This document shows positions 14,416-22,868 of a DNA stretch of 30,014 nt, one piece after another. The notes beneath the pieces are model-generated. The model was not told where the DNA came from, made no database searches, and was given only the letters and a program-made list of their open reading frames with translations. The stretch lies in contig JAKPQU010000026.1 in the NCBI GenBank assembly GCA_029555925.1, positions 1 to 30,014 of the forward strand. The letters run 5' to 3'. The position numbers were made by a program, and so were the translations under genes. The stretch comes from Bacillota bacterium. GTDB lineage: Bacteria; Eremiobacterota; SpSt-956; JAKJGF01. Position 1 is the first letter of the stretch; each line of letters begins with the position of its first letter.

Positions 14416-15927
14416 ATGACACTGGAAACAGGGACAATTCTCAATGATATATACAGAGTGGTAAAACTTCTCGGTAAAGGCTCTATGGGGAATGTTTATC
14501 TTGTGGAAAGGATTAAATACGATAAAAAATTCGTCGTAAAGGAACTGAATTTTTCACAGGAAGCAGGCCTTGATATTTCCGCTGCAAAGGAAATATTCCA
14601 CAGGGAAGCGGAATTTATGGCTAAAATCAACCATCCGGGAGTTCCGAAGATGCACGGCGTTTTTTCTCAGGACGGAAAAGATTATCTGACTATGGACTAT
14701 ATAGATGGGAAAACACTGGAGGAAATTATAAATGCTTCAGAAGGACCGATAAAAGAATATGATGCCATAAAATGGACTGCAGAACTTGCAGATATTCTGA
14801 ACTATCTACATAATTCTTTTCATCAGCCCATAGTCTACAGAGATTTAAAGCCGGCAAATATTATTATAAAACCTGACGGGAAACCGGTTCTCGTGGATTT
14901 CGGCATTGCCCGGTACTATAATCCCGATAAAGAACAGGATACCTTCAACTACGGTTCGCCCGGATATGCCGCGCCGGAGCAATACAAAGGGAAAGGCAGG
15001 TCTACTCCTCAGACAGATGTATTTGCACTGGGTGTCATACTGTTTCAGATGCTTACTAAATATGACCCGTCATTAAAACCTCTCACTTTCCCTCCTATGA
15101 GATCCCTGAACGATAATATTTCGAAAGAACTGGAAAGAATAGTAAAAAGAGCCATAGAACTGAATCCTCTGAAGAGATATATAAGTGTGCAGGAATTTAA
15201 AGAAATACTCGCAAAATATGCAAATATTTCCATTGAAGATGAAAAACCACAGAAAAATCCGAATATATGGGCCATAAGAAGCAAGAAAATTGCCTGTATT
15301 GCGGTTGTAATCCCTTTTATAATAATTCTGTTAACTATAACAGGTATAAATTTAACAATGGAACATGAGACGGCAGGTAAAATAATCTCTACAGTAATAT
15401 GGATTTTACTCATAATTATGTACTTATGCCCTGTAGCAGGTATAATTACCGGCATAATAGCTTCATGGAAAGCGACAAAAGATATATACTGTGAACCGGC
15501 AGGTGACGGTATCGGATGTAATATAATTATTACCGTTCTATTCATAATAATCTCCTGTATGATTATTCCAAATTTTCTGAAAGTAAGAGTGAGCGGACAG
15601 ATCGCTGCATGTGAGAGTAATATAAAAAATATTGCTACGGCACTGGAACTGTATGCAGAAGATAACAAGAATAAATATCCTGCCGACCTGAACATACTCG
15701 TAAAAGAAAAGGAAGGAGGACCATATATAAAAAGAATACCTGTCTGTCCTGCCGGTTCCGGTGATACTTTCCCCGGAGTATACAGTCAGGCTTATTCCGT
15801 TTATGAATATAAAACATCACGTAATGGTAATAATTTTACCATATGGTGCGTAAATAATCATCTGCCCGTCGGAATGGAAAGGGGTTATCCTCAATACAGC
15901 CCGGGAGAAGGATTTATATTCAGATAA
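14416..15927 (+). CDS. Ser/Thr protein kinase with pseudopilin-like tail (kinase 3)
   Basis: 503 residues. Kinase domain with GKGSMG (20-25), Lys42, YRDLKPAN (141-148), DFG (161-163), SPGYAAPEQY (181-190). Membrane segments at about 291-311, 323-350 and 369-386. This copy shows the pilin link best: the last membrane helix continues into IIPNFLKVRVSGQIAACESN (383-402) and then IKNIATALELYAEDN, almost the consensus of a prepilin N-terminal helix after processing (Pro-Asn-Phe-Leu, then Asn-x2-Asn-Ile-Ala). IPVCPAG at 441-447 and IWC at 476-478 may be joined by a disulfide outside the cell. There is no GFTLIE-type cleavage site, so it stays an integral receptor and is not expected to be processed. 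AGGTAA is a weak ribosome site; coupling to kinase 2 is likely. Confidence 0.88.
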   Translation: MTLETGTILNDIYRVVKLLGKGSMGNVYLVERIKYDKKFVVKELNFSQEAGLDISAAKEIFHREAEFMAKINHPGVPKMHGVFSQDGKDYLTMDYIDGKTLEEIINASEGPIKEYDAIKWTAELADILNYLHNSFHQPIVYRDLKPANIIIKPDGKPVLVDFGIARYYNPDKEQDTFNYGSPGYAAPEQYKGKGRSTPQTDVFALGVILFQMLTKYDPSLKPLTFPPMRSLNDNISKELERIVKRAIELNPLKRYISVQEFKEILAKYANISIEDEKPQKNPNIWAIRSKKIACIAVVIPFIIILLTITGINLTMEHETAGKIISTVIWILLIIMYLCPVAGIITGIIASWKATKDIYCEPAGDGIGCNIIITVLFIIISCMIIPNFLKVRVSGQIAACESNIKNIATALELYAEDNKNKYPADLNILVKEKEGGPYIKRIPVCPAGSGDTFPGVYSQAYSVYEYKTSRNGNNFTIWCVNNHLPVGMERGYPQYSPGEGFIFR

Positions 15928-15999
15928 ATCTTTTCGTGCCGGCAGACCATTTTATATCAGTAGTTAGATAAAAAAGTAATCCCGTCATAGAGACAGAAA

Positions 16000-16040
16000 C
16001 GGGATTAAACCCGTGACGCGTCACGCGTTACGCGTCACGA
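16000..16040. repeat. Heptanucleotide repeat array, near-palindromic
   Basis: GGGATTAAACCCGTGACG followed by CGTCACG, CGTTACG, CGTCACG units. It shares the GGGATTAAACCCGT lead-in with the array at 1288-1329 and the half palindrome with 12171-12198. It lies between kinase 3 and the MFS gene. Confidence 0.75.
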
Positions 16041-16118
16041 AGTAATTAATTTCTACCTGAAATATGATATAATATAAAAAACATACATCTCCTCAGGAAG
16101 GGGTTTATATACAGGGGA

Positions 16119-17495
16119 ATGAATAAAAATCTCATATTGTTTATTATGTGTATCCCGTCATTCATCTCGCCCTTTATGGCGTCATCGGTAAACATAGCCC
16201 TTCCTGCAATTCAGAAGGAATTTTCCACAGATGCAGTAACTCTGAGCTGGGTCGGCACTGCATATCTCCTTGCCATAGCTGTATTTCTTCTCCCATGCGG
16301 CAAACTTTCCGACATATACGGAAGAAAAAAACTTTTCAATCTCGGCAATATCTTATTTGCCATTGCATCGATTATTATAGCATCGTCAAATTCCATCGAT
16401 ATGCTTATAATACTGAGAATCCTTCAGGGCGCGGGAAGCGCCATGGGCTCGACTACAGGCATGGCAATACTCACTTCAATATTTCCCCCGAAAGAAAGGG
16501 GTTATGCTATAGGCGTCTATGTGGCAGCAGTTTATACGGGCAGTTCAGTCGGCCCTTTTGCGGGAGGACTTATTACCAGTTATTTTTCCTGGAGGGCTAT
16601 ATTTTTAATTAACGGTATTCTATGGATAATTCCAATATACCTTACAGTAAAATATTTCAAACAGGAATGGGCCGATGCAGAAGAAGAAACATTCGATATT
16701 ACAGGAAGCCTCATATACGGGATTTCCGTTACGGCAATCGTATACGGCTCTTCCCTGTTACCGGCAAAAGAAGCTTTCTATATAATGATTTCCGGTATGG
16801 CAGGACTTGTATTATTCATAAAACATCAAATGTCGGTAAAAAATCCTGTTTTCGAAGTCAAAATTTTCAGGCAGAACAGAATCTTTACCTTTTCAAGTCT
16901 GGCAGCTTTTATAAATTACGGATCAACCTTTGCGATTACCTTTCTCCTGAGTCTCTATCTCCAATATATAAAAGGCATGACTCCTCATATGGCAGGACTT
17001 ATTATGGTAACACAGCCTGTAATGCAGGCTATTTTTTCTCCTGTTTTCGGAAAACTCTCTGACAGATTTGAGCCTGGACTTCTCGCTTCTTCCGGTATGA
17101 CCCTTACAGTTGCAGGATTGTCTCTGTTAGTTTTTATAGACACTGCCACATCAGAAATATTTATTATATTCATTTTAATAATACTCGGTATAGGGTTCGG
17201 ACTCTTTTCCTCTCCCAATATGAATGCCATAATGGGCTCTGTAGACAGAGAATATTACGGCATAGCTTCAGGAACAGTGGCAACAATGAGAGTGCTGGGC
17301 CAACTGGTAAGTATGGCAGTTGCAACGGTAGTTTTTGCCATTTTTATAGGAACAGCTACGATAAAACCTGAAATGTATCCCCTTTTTCTGAAGAGCATAA
17401 AAATATGTTTTATTATTTTCTCCTGCCTCTGTGCGGCAGGTATATACTTTTCCTGGTCAAGAGGAAATATTTATAAGACCAGAATACTTGAATAA
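16119..17495 (+). CDS. MFS exporter, DHA2 (14-helix drug:H+ antiporter) type
   Basis: 458 residues, almost entirely membrane helices; I count about 14. Family marks: NIALPAIQKEF in the first outer loop region, SWVGTAYLLAIAVFLLPCGKLSDIYGRKKLF (motif A, GKLSDIYGRKK, about 62-72), LQGAGSAMG, and the antiporter motif C-like AAVYTGSSVGPFAGGLI near 145-161. It should export a small hydrophobic compound in exchange for protons. The ATG at 16119 has GGGG immediately before it; AGGAAGGGG lies further up at 16095-16103. A TATAAT box lies at about 16067-16072. Substrate cannot be told; the sensor gene downstream is in the same direction but has its own promoter. Confidence 0.88.
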   Translation: MNKNLILFIMCIPSFISPFMASSVNIALPAIQKEFSTDAVTLSWVGTAYLLAIAVFLLPCGKLSDIYGRKKLFNLGNILFAIASIIIASSNSIDMLIILRILQGAGSAMGSTTGMAILTSIFPPKERGYAIGVYVAAVYTGSSVGPFAGGLITSYFSWRAIFLINGILWIIPIYLTVKYFKQEWADAEEETFDITGSLIYGISVTAIVYGSSLLPAKEAFYIMISGMAGLVLFIKHQMSVKNPVFEVKIFRQNRIFTFSSLAAFINYGSTFAITFLLSLYLQYIKGMTPHMAGLIMVTQPVMQAIFSPVFGKLSDRFEPGLLASSGMTLTVAGLSLLVFIDTATSEIFIIFILIILGIGFGLFSSPNMNAIMGSVDREYYGIASGTVATMRVLGQLVSMAVATVVFAIFIGTATIKPEMYPLFLKSIKICFIIFSCLCAAGIYFSWSRGNIYKTRILE

Positions 17496-17809
17496 TTACA
17501 ACATGTATGTTCCCGCATCCGTGCAAAATGTTAACAATAACTATAAAATATTGTGTTTTTTTAATAATTTCCGAAAAATTTCCATAAAAATATTTACAAA
17601 AATGCCGACTATAAATATATATGGTTAATCTCATAACATAGCTCGATGTCAAAATTGTAATTTTCCTTACGTTACAACAAAAAGATTTATAATAAAAATA
17701 TTTACAACTACATTGACTATAAATACAGATAAGCATATAATATATACTAGACCAATAAACATACAAAGAAAAAAATATAAAGAGAGAGAGAAAAGAGGAG
17801 GGTATTTTT
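17496..17809 (+). promoter_or_regulatory. Long leader region with a near-ideal sigma-70 promoter
   Basis: 314 bases without a gene. TTGACT (17713-17718), a 17-base spacer, TATAAT (17736-17741): a near-perfect housekeeping promoter for the PAS/GAF sensor gene, leaving a leader of about 60 bases. Two copies of an ATAAAAATATTTACAA...GACTATAAATA block (about 17584-17616 and 17694-17725) lie in tandem; the second contains the -35 box, so the first may be a duplicated or decayed promoter. GAGGAGGG (17795-17802) sits seven bases before the ATG at 17810. Confidence 0.65.
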
Positions 17810-19946
17810 ATGCAAAAAACCAGAAGTTTCCCCCATCCCCCCCCTTTTACTAAAAGACCTGGCAGAATTAAATAAAGAGCATTTCAGCAAGCATAACACG
17901 TCTATAACGTCCAGAGATTGTGCGGATAAAATCATAGATGAGAATAAAGATGCACTTATAGTTATAGATAAAAAGGGGATAATCAATATATTTAACAGTG
18001 AAGCAGAGAGAATATTCCGTCATAAGAAAGAAGATATTCTGGGAAAATCCCTTGATATTCTCGTGCCGGTAGAGTTCAGAATGCTTCACAGACAGTATAT
18101 ACAGAACTATTTCTCCACAGGAAAGCCCAGCGGTGGGATAAATAAAACATTGACCGTTACCGCTTTAAAAAGTGACGGTACCATATTCCCGGTAGAAATA
18201 TCCCTTTCCAGAAGCAATGATAGGCATAATCCTTTTGTTCTTGCAATAATCAGGGATATTACGGAGAGCAAAAAAAAGGATGAAGAATTAAAACAATGTC
18301 ATAAAATCATTGAAGATCTTACCAGGAAAAACAATGAAATATTTACCAGGGTCAATGAACAACTTCAATCGGAAATCAGAAAAAGAATGAAGATTGAAAA
18401 ACAATTAAAGTACAGAGTGTTAATAGAACAGCTTCTGGCAGTCATAACAGCTCATTTTACAAACCTTCCGGCAAATCAAATTCATAACGAAATCGACTGG
18501 GCTTTAAAAACTATAGGAGAATTTGCCCCTGCTGATCGATGTTTTATCGATATATATTCAGATGATTTAACCATGATTGACCATAGCCATGAGTGGTGTA
18601 AAGAAGGTGTTAAACCGAGAAGTAAAAGATTGAAAGAAGTGTTTTTAGAATCCCTTTCGTGCCTGTTTAAAAAAGGGAAACTTCTCGATTATATTTATCT
18701 GCCTTATAAAATTTCATGTATGAAACGAGAAGAAGAATTACCAAAATTTGACAGTGAAATGAAATCATTCTTTGCAATTCCTATGATAGCCGGAAATAAC
18801 TTTACCGGTTTAACAGGTTTTTCTCTGGACAAAAATGGATATCTGTGGAAAAACGAAGATATAACGTTCTTTAAACTTACAGGAGAATTTTTCTTGAATC
18901 TTTTTGAAAGAAAGCGAAAGGATACAGAAATCTGCGAAACCAGACACCTGCTGCAGTCTATCGTAGATGCAATTCCTGCAAGGGTCTTCTGGAAAGACAA
19001 AGCTTCAGTATACCTGGGATGTAACAGATTATTTGCCATAGATGCAGGACTGAAATCAACAGCAGACATAGCAGGAAAAAGCGATTATGATTTTTTATGG
19101 GGGAAAGATGACGCAGAATTTTACCGTGAATGTGATCGTCAGGTTATGAACATGAATAAACCTGAATATCATATTATGGAACCAAAGCCAAATACGGGAA
19201 AAGAAAAAATGGAATGGATCTATACAAACAGGATACCTCTCCATGACTGCGATGGAAATATTACAGGTGTACTCGGTATATATGAAGACATAACAGAAAT
19301 TAAAAAATCGGAACAGGCTCTTCTGGATGTTCTAAACTGCAGAGAAAATATTCTTAATAATCTTCATATTCCTGCAGTAATAATGGATTCTAACATGAGA
19401 ATCATTTCTGCCAACAATCATTTTTACAGGCATTTCAAAACAACACCGGAGAAAACTACAGGGAGGATATTATATAATCTGGATAAAAATCTGTGGGATC
19501 TACCTTCATTACATAATATGTTTGAACATATGGCAGAGGGAAAAAATTATGTTCAAAATTTCGAACTGGTTTATAATACATCACCCGAAGAAAAAAGAAC
19601 ATTACTGTTAAATGCCAGAAAAATCGTCAAGGAAGATGACAGACAGACAATAATACTTATGTCTGTTGAAGATATTACAGAACAAAAAGACATAATGAAA
19701 CAGGAAGGTAATCTCATAATGGAACTTCAGGCATCCCTTGATTATATAAATAGCATGAAAGGGTTACTTCCTCTCTGTGCATCATGTAAAAATATCAGAG
19801 ATGACAACGGTTACTGGTATCGAATAGAAGCTTATATAGAATCCCATTCTCAGGCAGAATTTACTCACAGTATATGTCCCGAATGTCTACAGAAAGATTT
19901 CCCGGAATATGCCGGGAATGAAAGAGAAGTGAGTCGTGAGAAGTGA
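17810..19946 (+). CDS. PAS/GAF multi-sensor protein with a C8-tract frameshift near its start
   Basis: A strong ribosome site and ATG at 17810 open a frame of 21 codons that stops at 17873. After a run of eight C (17837-17844) the frame one base over stays open to 19946. With seven C the two join into about 711 residues. The true body must begin upstream of any ATG/GTG in its own frame, because the first PAS domain (DENKDALIVIDKKGIINIFN, about 17937-18270) already lies there; a GTG at 18063 would cut this domain. Then come a coiled linker, a GAF-like region (about 18420-18900), a PAS domain (ARVFWKDKASVYLGCNRLFA, 18980-19310), a third PAS domain (about 19350-19690), and a Cys-rich end LLPLCASCKNIRDDNGYW...CPECL, a putative zinc motif common at the end of PAS proteins. 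There is no kinase or cyclase domain. The frameshift may be phase variation or a sequencing error. Confidence 0.72.
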
Positions 19947-19992
19947 AAAGTGAGTGGCAAACAGTGACGTTTTTCACTTTTCACTTTTCACT
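19923..19992. repeat. AAAAGTG-type heptamer inverted repeat between convergent genes
   Basis: AAGTGAAAAGTGA at about 19940 faces TCACTTTTCACTT at 19974-19991 around a short centre with CAGTGACG. It overlaps the 3' end of the sensor gene and reaches the stop of the GH31 gene. It could fold as a two-way hairpin and end both transcripts. The same AAAAGTG units occur at 12140. Confidence 0.6.
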
Positions 19993-19994
19993 GA

Positions 19995-22421
19995 TTACTT
20001 TACTTTCAAAACGAACTCATCTTTATTTTTGATTTTCACATAGAAAGATTTCTCTTCAACATTAAAGAAATAACCTTCTCCTTTAAAGTCAGGATTATCG
20101 TATCTCTTCAGCGGGAAGCCTGACAGCAAAACGTCCTGAGCATCTGTCATATCATAGATTTCAAAAGCAAAATCTTTCTTTTTACTGTCATATTTCCTGT
20201 AAGGTTTTGTAACAGATATCTCTAAAGAAGAAGTCTTCCTGCTTTCTATTTTTGTAATACTGTATAACCCTTCTTTATATTTACAGCTTACTCCGTCATC
20301 TTCATATAATTCATAAGTGGAATCCTCTGACGGGAAAATCTTAAATTCATATTCTCTAAATTCTTTTTCTCCTACATAATTCTGACACTCCTGCACTGGA
20401 ATTATACCTCCTTCTCTTATAAAGAGAGGGATTTCAGAAAGAGGAGCATCTATTACAATCCACCGGTTCCCCTGATATACACGCTTATCTCTCATATATA
20501 GCCATTTCCCTTCAGGAAGATATAATTTTTTAGTTAGATCATGTTCCGAGAGAACAGGAGCTACGAGCAAATTGTCACCTATCATAAATTCTTTCTGCGC
20601 TTCTTCTTTATAACATTCCCTGTCATGCTGAAAATTCAATAAAAGTGGTCTCATAACAGGAAGTCCTGTTTTTGTGGCATTATAAAATTCATTATAAAGA
20701 CATGGAAGAAATTTGTATCTTAATCTTATTGCCTCTCGTGTGAAAGCTTCCACATCTTCTCCGAAAGACCATGGCTCTTTTGCCACCATGCCCTTGCAGG
20801 AATGCCCTCTGAAAAACGGCGTAAAGGCACCCAGTTGCATCCATCTTACATAGAGATTTTTTGAAGGATTCCCCTCAAAACCTCCCACGTCACTTCCCAC
20901 AAAAACCATACCGCTCAGTCCCATACCCTGCGGCATAAGACAGGCAAGAAGGAGATGGGTTTCATTTGACGCATTGTCTCCCGTCCATACTGCGGCATAT
21001 CTCTGAATACCTGAAAATCCTGCCCTGGTAAGTATAAAAGGTCTTTTTCCACTGTCCTGAAAAGCCCTGAATGTGGCCTTTGCCATTTCAAGAGCGAAAA
21101 CATTGTGTATTTTCTTATGATCCGCTCCGAAACCATGATCATTAAATCTTACAATATCAGGCACATATTTCCCCCACACAGCAGGCTCATTCATATCATT
21201 CCATATACCTTCTATACCGAGATCCAGAAGAGCTTTGTTCTTACCGGCCCACCAGAGAGCTGTTTCTTCTCTGGTAAAATCAGGGAAATAAGCCCAGGAA
21301 GGCCATACCTCTCCTTTATAAAGCGTTCCGTCAGGATATTTTACAAATAAATCTTTTTCTATGCCTTCTTTCGCGACAGAGTAGTTATCATCAGCCTTTA
21401 CACCGGGGTCTACGATGGGAATCACTTTAAAACCTTCGGCTTTGAGATCTGATATGAGTTTTTTCGGTTCCGGGAACCTCTCTTTATCCCACGTAAAAAC
21501 CCTGTATCCATCCATATAATCTATATCCAGATATATTACATCACATGGTATACCTCTGTCTCTGAAATTCCTGGCTATTGATCTTACGGAAGACTCGGGA
21601 TAATAACTCCACCTGCTCTGCTGGTAGCCGAGAGACCACAGAGGAGGAAGTTCCATTCTTCCAGTAATAAGGGTATAAGAAGAAATAACTCTTTTTATGT
21701 CAGGGCCGTAAATGAAATAATAATCCATTTCCCCGTCTTCTGCACCGAACCAGTAAAATCTGTCATTTCCCGCACCCATATTAAAATATGATTTATATGT
21801 ATTATCAAGGTAAATCCCGTAGGCTCCGCTGTTTCTTACACCTGTAAAAAAAGGAATGGACTGATAGAGCGGGTCCTGATCTTTACTGTAGGCAGGGAAA
21901 TCGGAATTCCACATGGTATATTGATTGCCTCTTTTATTCAGAGCCCCTGTTTTTTCTCCGAGACCGAAAAACATTTCATCAGGAAAAAGTTTTTTGTAAC
22001 ACCTCACTTCAGAGCCGTCAAAAGACACTCCGAAAGATGGATCATCCTGATTTATGAGGTTGCCGGACTTATCGTAAACTTCTACTCTGCAGGGATTTTT
22101 CCTGATTAAAACCTTCATTTCATCTGTAGATAATTCATAAAAATCTCCTTTTTCAGCAAATGAAAATTCTGTCTTTTCATTACTGTTCCATATAACTCCA
22201 TAAGAAGGTCTTTCTGAAAAATTTTCTCTCACATAACGAAAACGGATAATATTGCTCTTTAAAACATAAATATTCAAAAGACCTTCGGAGAATTTAAATT
22301 CCACCATGTTATCATGCTTTACGGCTTCCTTTACATTTCCTGTAAAAATACTTTCTGCCTTTGCAGCGCAGGGGGTTAATAAAAAAATCAAGGTTATAAA
22401 ACTCAGTAAAAAAATTTTCAC
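19995..22421 (-). CDS. Secreted alpha-glucosidase, glycoside hydrolase family 31
   Basis: 808 residues from the GTG at 22421: AAGGAG lies eight bases upstream and the signal peptide (VKIFLLSFITLIFLLTPCAAKA) begins exactly there; a longer frame to 22475 would put 18 charged residues before it. Order of parts: N-terminal beta-sandwich with FGLGEKTGALNKRGNQYTMWN, the TIM barrel with PPLWSLGYQQSRWSYYPE and CDVIYLDIDYMDGYRVFTWD, nucleophile Asp409 in IEGIWNDMNEP, acid/base Asp482 in VWTGDNAS, GMVFVGSDVGGFEG, WMQLGAFTPFFRGHS, then C-terminal beta domains (LFIREGGIIPV and a DUF5110-like end). It should release glucose or xylose from alpha-linked oligosaccharides outside the cytoplasm. Monocistronic. 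A GTCAA-N6-TTGAC dyad lies at 22472-22487 upstream. Confidence 0.93.
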   Translation of the reverse strand: MKIFLLSFITLIFLLTPCAAKAESIFTGNVKEAVKHDNMVEFKFSEGLLNIYVLKSNIIRFRYVRENFSERPSYGVIWNSNEKTEFSFAEKGDFYELSTDEMKVLIRKNPCRVEVYDKSGNLINQDDPSFGVSFDGSEVRCYKKLFPDEMFFGLGEKTGALNKRGNQYTMWNSDFPAYSKDQDPLYQSIPFFTGVRNSGAYGIYLDNTYKSYFNMGAGNDRFYWFGAEDGEMDYYFIYGPDIKRVISSYTLITGRMELPPLWSLGYQQSRWSYYPESSVRSIARNFRDRGIPCDVIYLDIDYMDGYRVFTWDKERFPEPKKLISDLKAEGFKVIPIVDPGVKADDNYSVAKEGIEKDLFVKYPDGTLYKGEVWPSWAYFPDFTREETALWWAGKNKALLDLGIEGIWNDMNEPAVWGKYVPDIVRFNDHGFGADHKKIHNVFALEMAKATFRAFQDSGKRPFILTRAGFSGIQRYAAVWTGDNASNETHLLLACLMPQGMGLSGMVFVGSDVGGFEGNPSKNLYVRWMQLGAFTPFFRGHSCKGMVAKEPWSFGEDVEAFTREAIRLRYKFLPCLYNEFYNATKTGLPVMRPLLLNFQHDRECYKEEAQKEFMIGDNLLVAPVLSEHDLTKKLYLPEGKWLYMRDKRVYQGNRWIVIDAPLSEIPLFIREGGIIPVQECQNYVGEKEFREYEFKIFPSEDSTYELYEDDGVSCKYKEGLYSITKIESRKTSSLEISVTKPYRKYDSKKKDFAFEIYDMTDAQDVLLSGFPLKRYDNPDFKGEGYFFNVEEKSFYVKIKNKDEFVLKVK

Positions 22422-22441
22422 TTTTTTACTCCTTTCTTGAA

Positions 22442-22463
22442 ATATGAAATACACTATATTTAC
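22442..22463 (-). promoter_or_regulatory. Intergenic motif copy upstream of the GH31 gene
   Basis: ATGAAATACACTATA (22444-22458) is identical to 1349-1363 and is a variant of the GTTATGAAA-type dyad. It lies 20-40 bases before the GTG of the alpha-glucosidase. The role is unknown. Confidence 0.3.
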
Positions 22464-22554
22464 TTTTTTCGTCAACTTTTATTGACAGAATGAAAATAAT
22501 AAAATAATATTATAACAGATATAATCTGGAAAAAACAGTCAGGGAGGTACCGGG

Positions 22555-22847
22555 ATGCAAATCCTTAAAAAACATATTACCCGGAAAGAAAGTAAAGAAC
22601 TGTACCGGCTCAATAAAGAACTGACATTACAGGAACGCTCTTTATAGCTTCCCAGGAGGAAAGAGATTTTTCACGGAGATCTGATTTTCTGGAGAAGGTG
22701 GCACACCATCTGTCTGTAATAACAGATAAATTCCTGTTGCTGGAAGCAAGCTGTAATTATGCGGTTTACACATTAAAATCGTTATGGTTAACTACTAGCT
22801 ATAAATGCTTATTCTCATGTCAGCAATTTCACAAAATGTATAATTAA
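22555..22847 (+). pseudogene. Frameshifted small gene, unknown function
   Basis: GGGAGG precedes an ATG at 22555 that opens MQILKKHITRKESKELYRLN followed by KELTLQERSL and a stop at 22645-22647. One frame over, starting inside that end, LFIASQEERDFSRRSDFLEK then VAHHLSVITDKFLLLEASCN continues without a stop to 22847. Joined by a one-base change at about 22634-22637 this gives a roughly 97-residue, helical, charged protein. Codon-like composition persists across the shift, so I read it as one broken gene. I recognise no family. It sits just before the M16 peptidase gene. Confidence 0.4.
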
Positions 22848-22868
22848 TAACCGCAGCAGGAGGGAAAA

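Noticed and set aside
15045..15695. 216-codon open frame on the minus strand
   Set aside because: Antisense to kinase 3; no ribosome site or family resemblance.
18063..19946. Sensor gene starting at the GTG at 18063
   Set aside because: No ribosome site, and it would begin in the middle of a PAS domain that is readable for 40 codons upstream in the same frame.
19995..22475. Alpha-glucosidase starting at 22475
   Set aside because: The ribosome site AAGGAG lies inside that extension and the signal peptide begins at the GTG at 22421.
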